Part shown: piece by piece, positions 7,028 to 10,027 of the stretch | Layout: every line of letters starts with the position of its first letter | Position numbering within the stretch: the stretch's first letter is position 1 | NCBI GenBank assembly: GCA_030607345.1 | Contig: JAUWKC010000026.1 | Location: 1 to 10,027, forward strand | DNA: 10,027 nt | DNA from: Planctomycetota bacterium | GTDB lineage: Bacteria > Planctomycetota > Phycisphaerae > Sedimentisphaerales > SG8-4 | Direction: 5' to 3' | Position numbers and translations under genes: made by a program | The notes under the pieces: generated by a model | What the model saw: only the letters and a program-made list of their open reading frames with translations | What the model was told of the DNA's origin: nothing | Database searches by the model: none

Positions 7028-7055
7028 TTGCAAACCGCGCCCATTTGGTTAAACT
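7028..7055 (+). promoter_or_regulatory. Weak candidate promoter upstream of hppA
   Basis: TTGCAA (7028-7033) and TAAACT (7050-7055) each match 4 of 6 consensus bases, with a 16-base spacer, in the 117-base argJ-hppA gap. The start of transcription would be near 7062, about 58 bases before the GTG at 7120. This is suggestive only. Confidence 0.3.
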
Positions 7056-7104
7056 ACCGGCTCTTAGTTTTGGTCTATGAGTTGTTGATTTTTTGCAGAG
7101 TCTT

Positions 7105-7111
7105 GAAGGAG
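7105..7111 (+). promoter_or_regulatory. Shine-Dalgarno GAAGGAG that sets the hppA start at GTG 7120
   Basis: GAAGGAG ends 8 bases before GTG 7120, an ideal spacing. The in-frame TTG at 7093 lies upstream of this site, so a start there would place the ribosome site inside the coding region. The shorter product also begins with a proper basic/hydrophobic leader. Confidence 0.75.
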
Positions 7112-7119
7112 TTGTTCGA

Positions 7120-9519
7120 GTGAAGATTTTTGGCAAAATACCCGCATTGGTCGTGCCGGCACTTACTATGGCGACGTTGGCGGCGGCAGCCGAGGCCGCT
7201 GAATCTGCCGAAGTTGTCAGGACCCCGGTGAGCTGGGCGATTGCTCCTGTTGGTGCAGTTCTGGCGCTGGTCTTCGCGTGGTTCTTCTATAAGAACGTGA
7301 TGAAGGCTCCGGAGGGCACCGAGAGGATGAAAGAAATCGCTCAGTATGTTCGTGAAGGCGCGTATGCGTACCTTTACAGGCAATACGGGGTTGTGTCCCT
7401 GGTGTTTTTGGCGCTTCTGGTTGTTTTCGGCATCCTAGCTTACATCGGGGTTCAGAATCCGTTCGTTCCGGTTGCCTTTCTGACCGGCGGTTTTTTCAGC
7501 GGGCTGTGCGGTTTTTTGGGTATGAAGACCGCGACGAACGCGTCGGCTCGGACGGCTCACGGCGCCAGTATAAGCCTGAACCGTGGCCTGCAAGTTGCGT
7601 TTCGCAGCGGCGCAGTTATGGGATTAGTGGTTGTGGGCTTTGGTCTGCTGGATATATCGCTGTGGTATCTTATCCTTGATAAGCTTGTTTATACGGTCGA
7701 GCATATGACGGCGGGGCTGGATTTCCTTGGCCTTACGCTGGTAAAAGCCGGGATGAATCCTGCGCACAAGCTCGGCGAAATCACGACGACAATGATAACT
7801 TTCGGTATGGGCGCTTCGACGCAGGCGTTGTTTGCTCGTGTCGGCGGGGGTATCTACACCAAGGCCGCGGACGTGGGCGCGGACCTGGTCGGTAAGGTCG
7901 AGGCCGGCATTCCGGAAGACGACCCGAGGAATCCCGCCACAATCGCGGACAACGTCGGTGATAACGTCGGCGACGTCGCCGGTATGGGAGCGGACCTCTA
8001 CGAGAGCTACTGCGGCTCAATCCTTGCAACGGCGGCGCTCGGAGCGGCGCTGACGCTGCCCGCTCAGCAGGACGTGCTGCGGGCCGTCCTTGCGCCTATG
8101 CTGGTAGCGGGGATGGGGATTATCTTCTCTATCGCGGGCATTTTTATGGTTCGCTGCAGGGAAGATGCCAGCCAGAAGAACCTTCTTCGGGCACTGCTTT
8201 TCGGCACTCTGGGCAGTTCAGCGTTGATAGTTCTGGCTGTTGCAGGACTTGCGTGGACGGGTTGGATTAGCTGGGGCATCTTCGGCTCGGTGGTGTCGGG
8301 GCTTGCCGCGGGGGTTCTGATAGGACAGTTTACCGAATACTACACCTCCGACAGTTACAGGCCCACGCGGGGTATCGCCGAGCAGACTCTGATGGGACCG
8401 GCGACGACGATAATAGAGGGTTTCGCAACGGGTATGTATTCGGCGGGGCTGCCGGTTGTTACCATTGTCATCGGCATCCTTTGCGCGTTCGGATTTGCAG
8501 GGGGCTTTTCGGATATATCAATGGGTCTTTACGGCATCGGGTTCGCGGCGGTGGGAATGCTTGCGACGTTGGGTATTACGCTGGCGACTGACGCGTACGG
8601 GCCTATTGCGGATAACGGGGGGGGCAACGCCGAGATGAGCGGCCTGGGTAAGGAAGTCAGGGAAAGAACCGATGCGCTGGACGCCCTTGGCAACACGACG
8701 GCTGCGACGGGCAAGGGTTTTGCGATTGGCTCTGCGGCGCTGACTGCTATGGCGCTTCTGGCGGCTTATATCTGGGAAGTTCGTATCTGGGTTGCGAGGC
8801 TTGCATCCGAGAGCGCCGACGGTGTATACCAGATTGGAGCAAAACTGTTTTCGGCCACGGGCGAAATCCAGGGCACGATAAGCGCAGAGACTGCCGGGAT
8901 AATGGACTTCGTTGAGGCTTACCAGCTTAACATTATGAATCCGAAGCTGATTGTGGGGCTTTTCCTCGGTGCGATGATGGCATTTGTATTCTGTGCTATG
9001 ACGATGAAGGCTGTTGGCAGGACGGCGGGGCTAATGGTGAACGAGGTCCGACGTCAGTTCAGAGAAATAGCGGGGATTATGGAAGGTACCGGTACGCCGG
9101 ATTACGCCCGATGCGTCTATATCTCCACACGCGGCGCACAGAGGGAGATGATTCTGCCGTCGCTGCTGGCGATAATTATCCCGGTAGTGACGGGGCTTTT
9201 GCTGGGCGTAGCGGGTGTAATGGGGCTGTTGGCAGGTGGTCTGAGTTGCGGATTTTCTCTTGCGATTACGCTCAACAACGCCGGCGGGGCGTGGGACAAC
9301 GCCAAGAAGTACATCGAGAAGGGTGCTCTCGGCGGAAAAGGCTCCGAGGCCCACAAGGCAAGCGTAGTCGCAGATACGGTTGGCGACCCGTTCAAAGATA
9401 CGTCCGGGCCGAGCCTGAACATACTCATCAAGCTAATGACGATGGTCAGCGTGGTTTTCTCTGGTGTGGTGGTGAAATTTGCTCCGACCGTCAGCGGCTG
9501 GCTGGGGCTTGGTCAATAA
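7120..9519 (+). CDS. hppA: Membrane-bound ion-translocating pyrophosphatase, K+-dependent type, probably Na+-pumping
   Basis: 799 residues from GTG 7120. The enzyme hydrolyses cytoplasmic pyrophosphate and pumps H+ and/or Na+ out across the membrane. It is highly hydrophobic throughout, in keeping with the roughly 16 helices of the family. Substrate-site motifs are intact: DVGADLVGKVE (251-261), DDPRNPATIADNVGDNVGD (267-285), TDAYGPIADNGGGNAEM (490-506) and ADTVGDPFKDTSGPSLN (751-767). In GNTTAATGKG (524-533), Ala528 and Gly531 occupy the positions that are Ala/Gly in K+-dependent enzymes and Lys/Thr in K+-independent ones. In DLYESYCG (292-299 region), Glu295 sits at position 6.53 and a Gly replaces the later Glu at 6.57, the pattern of Na+-transporting members. 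The first 26 residues look like a signal peptide (AEA26), and residues about 553-605 form a long loop between two helices. Both are larger than in the compact bacterial enzymes I recall. Neighbours argJ and rsfS are not functionally tied to it. Confidence 0.97.
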   Translation: MKIFGKIPALVVPALTMATLAAAAEAAESAEVVRTPVSWAIAPVGAVLALVFAWFFYKNVMKAPEGTERMKEIAQYVREGAYAYLYRQYGVVSLVFLALLVVFGILAYIGVQNPFVPVAFLTGGFFSGLCGFLGMKTATNASARTAHGASISLNRGLQVAFRSGAVMGLVVVGFGLLDISLWYLILDKLVYTVEHMTAGLDFLGLTLVKAGMNPAHKLGEITTTMITFGMGASTQALFARVGGGIYTKAADVGADLVGKVEAGIPEDDPRNPATIADNVGDNVGDVAGMGADLYESYCGSILATAALGAALTLPAQQDVLRAVLAPMLVAGMGIIFSIAGIFMVRCREDASQKNLLRALLFGTLGSSALIVLAVAGLAWTGWISWGIFGSVVSGLAAGVLIGQFTEYYTSDSYRPTRGIAEQTLMGPATTIIEGFATGMYSAGLPVVTIVIGILCAFGFAGGFSDISMGLYGIGFAAVGMLATLGITLATDAYGPIADNGGGNAEMSGLGKEVRERTDALDALGNTTAATGKGFAIGSAALTAMALLAAYIWEVRIWVARLASESADGVYQIGAKLFSATGEIQGTISAETAGIMDFVEAYQLNIMNPKLIVGLFLGAMMAFVFCAMTMKAVGRTAGLMVNEVRRQFREIAGIMEGTGTPDYARCVYISTRGAQREMILPSLLAIIIPVVTGLLLGVAGVMGLLAGGLSCGFSLAITLNNAGGAWDNAKKYIEKGALGGKGSEAHKASVVADTVGDPFKDTSGPSLNILIKLMTMVSVVFSGVVVKFAPTVSGWLGLGQ

Positions 9520-9537
9520 TGTTGTTGGCAGGGGCGG

Positions 9538-9566
9538 TTGACCACTGCAGGCGGCGAAGTTAACCT
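9538..9566 (+). promoter_or_regulatory. Candidate promoter upstream of rsfS
   Basis: TTGACC (9538-9543, 5 of 6 consensus bases) and TAACCT (9561-9566, including the key first TA and last T) are separated by 17 bases. Transcription would start near 9573. That would place the in-frame GTG at 9573 at the extreme 5' end of the message and favours a start further downstream. Confidence 0.4.
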
Positions 9567-9653
9567 ATCGGGGTGGTCTTGAGTACGATGGGCCTTATTA
9601 GGCCCGGCTGTGTCGCAGACCGCCATTTTACTTATCGCAAAGCTGAGGAGTCA

Positions 9654-10025
9654 TTGGAGACGAAAGCAAAGGCAGAGGCAGGACAGTTCGCTGTTGCAGC
9701 AGCCCGGCTTGCAGAGGAGCGGCACTGCACGGATGTTGTCGTACTGGACTTGACAGGTCTGTCACCGGCGACGGACTATTTTGTTATAGCTACGGGCACG
9801 AGCGACCGGCAGATGCGGAGCGTGACCGATGAAATCTCGCAGGCGGCAAAAGACCGCGGCATGCAGCGTTTCGGCCGAGCGGGATACGAGCAGGGACGAT
9901 GGATTCTGCTCGATTTTGTGGATGTCGTGGTGCACATTTTCGACGAGGAATACCGCCATTATTATGACCTTGATTCGCTCTGGGGCGACGCTAAGAAATT
10001 GACTATCGAAGAAAAAAAGAATTAG
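9654..10025 (+). CDS. rsfS: Ribosomal silencing factor RsfS (RsfA/YbeB family)
   Basis: RsfS binds ribosomal protein L14 (uL14) on the 50S subunit and blocks joining with 30S, lowering translation in starvation or stationary phase. The family core is complete: CTDVVVLDLTGLSPATDYFV, then ATGTSDRQMRSVTDEI, then GRWILLDFVDVVVHIFDEE, then YYDLDSLWGDAK, ending in TAG at 10023-10025. The start is ambiguous. TTG 9654 follows GAGGAG (9645-9650) by 3 bases and gives 123 residues, with about 26 before the DVVVLDL strand, close to the normal family length. ATG 9588 (145 residues) and GTG 9573 (150 residues) are in frame but would add an unusual extension and lack a good ribosome site. The usual partner nadD is not seen here; the upstream neighbour is hppA, 134 bases away. 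Confidence 0.93.
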   Translation: METKAKAEAGQFAVAAARLAEERHCTDVVVLDLTGLSPATDYFVIATGTSDRQMRSVTDEISQAAKDRGMQRFGRAGYEQGRWILLDFVDVVVHIFDEEYRHYYDLDSLWGDAKKLTIEEKKN

Positions 10026-10027
10026 CC

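Overview
All genes in this window lie on the + strand. The likely source is a planctomycete, probably of the Phycisphaerae/Sedimentisphaerales type. This is an inference from gene content: secreted Calx-beta proteins, a small membrane-anchored protein resembling the DUF1559 / 'H-X9-DG' family, a GHL10-like TIM-barrel protein and a K+-dependent membrane pyrophosphatase. No 16S rRNA or other decisive marker is present.

Layout. (1) 1-1158: 3' part of a glycoside-hydrolase-like TIM-barrel protein whose start is off the left edge. (2) 1159-1372: a 214-base AT-rich gap holding a long imperfect inverted repeat (about 1209-1318) of REP/MITE-like character. (3) 1382-2662 and 2727-4802: two adjacent secreted Calx-beta proteins, one a probable lipoprotein and the other with a cleavable signal peptide. 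Each carries a large unrecognised beta-rich module. (4) 4905-5591: a one-helix membrane protein resembling a degenerate pseudopilin. (5) 5592-5793: a gap carrying a good sigma70-type promoter. (6) 5794-7002: argJ, arginine biosynthesis. (7) 7120-9519: hppA, a membrane ion-pumping pyrophosphatase. (8) 9654-10025: rsfS, the ribosomal silencing factor.

The left half (1-5591) looks like an envelope and polysaccharide-related accessory region. The right half is conserved housekeeping metabolism: arginine synthesis, PPi-driven ion pumping and ribosome control. The pyrophosphatase consumes PPi released by biosynthesis, but the three right-hand genes are not an obvious pathway unit. Each has its own gap of 117-202 bases and its own candidate promoter, so they are probably separately expressed neighbours. 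No tRNA, rRNA, CRISPR array, transposase gene or convincing rho-independent terminator was seen. I found no clear new multi-gene system. The best leads are the inverted repeat with two tiny ORFs ending at its arms, the two unassigned Calx-beta-linked modules, and the unusual N-terminus, loop and ion-site residues of the pyrophosphatase.
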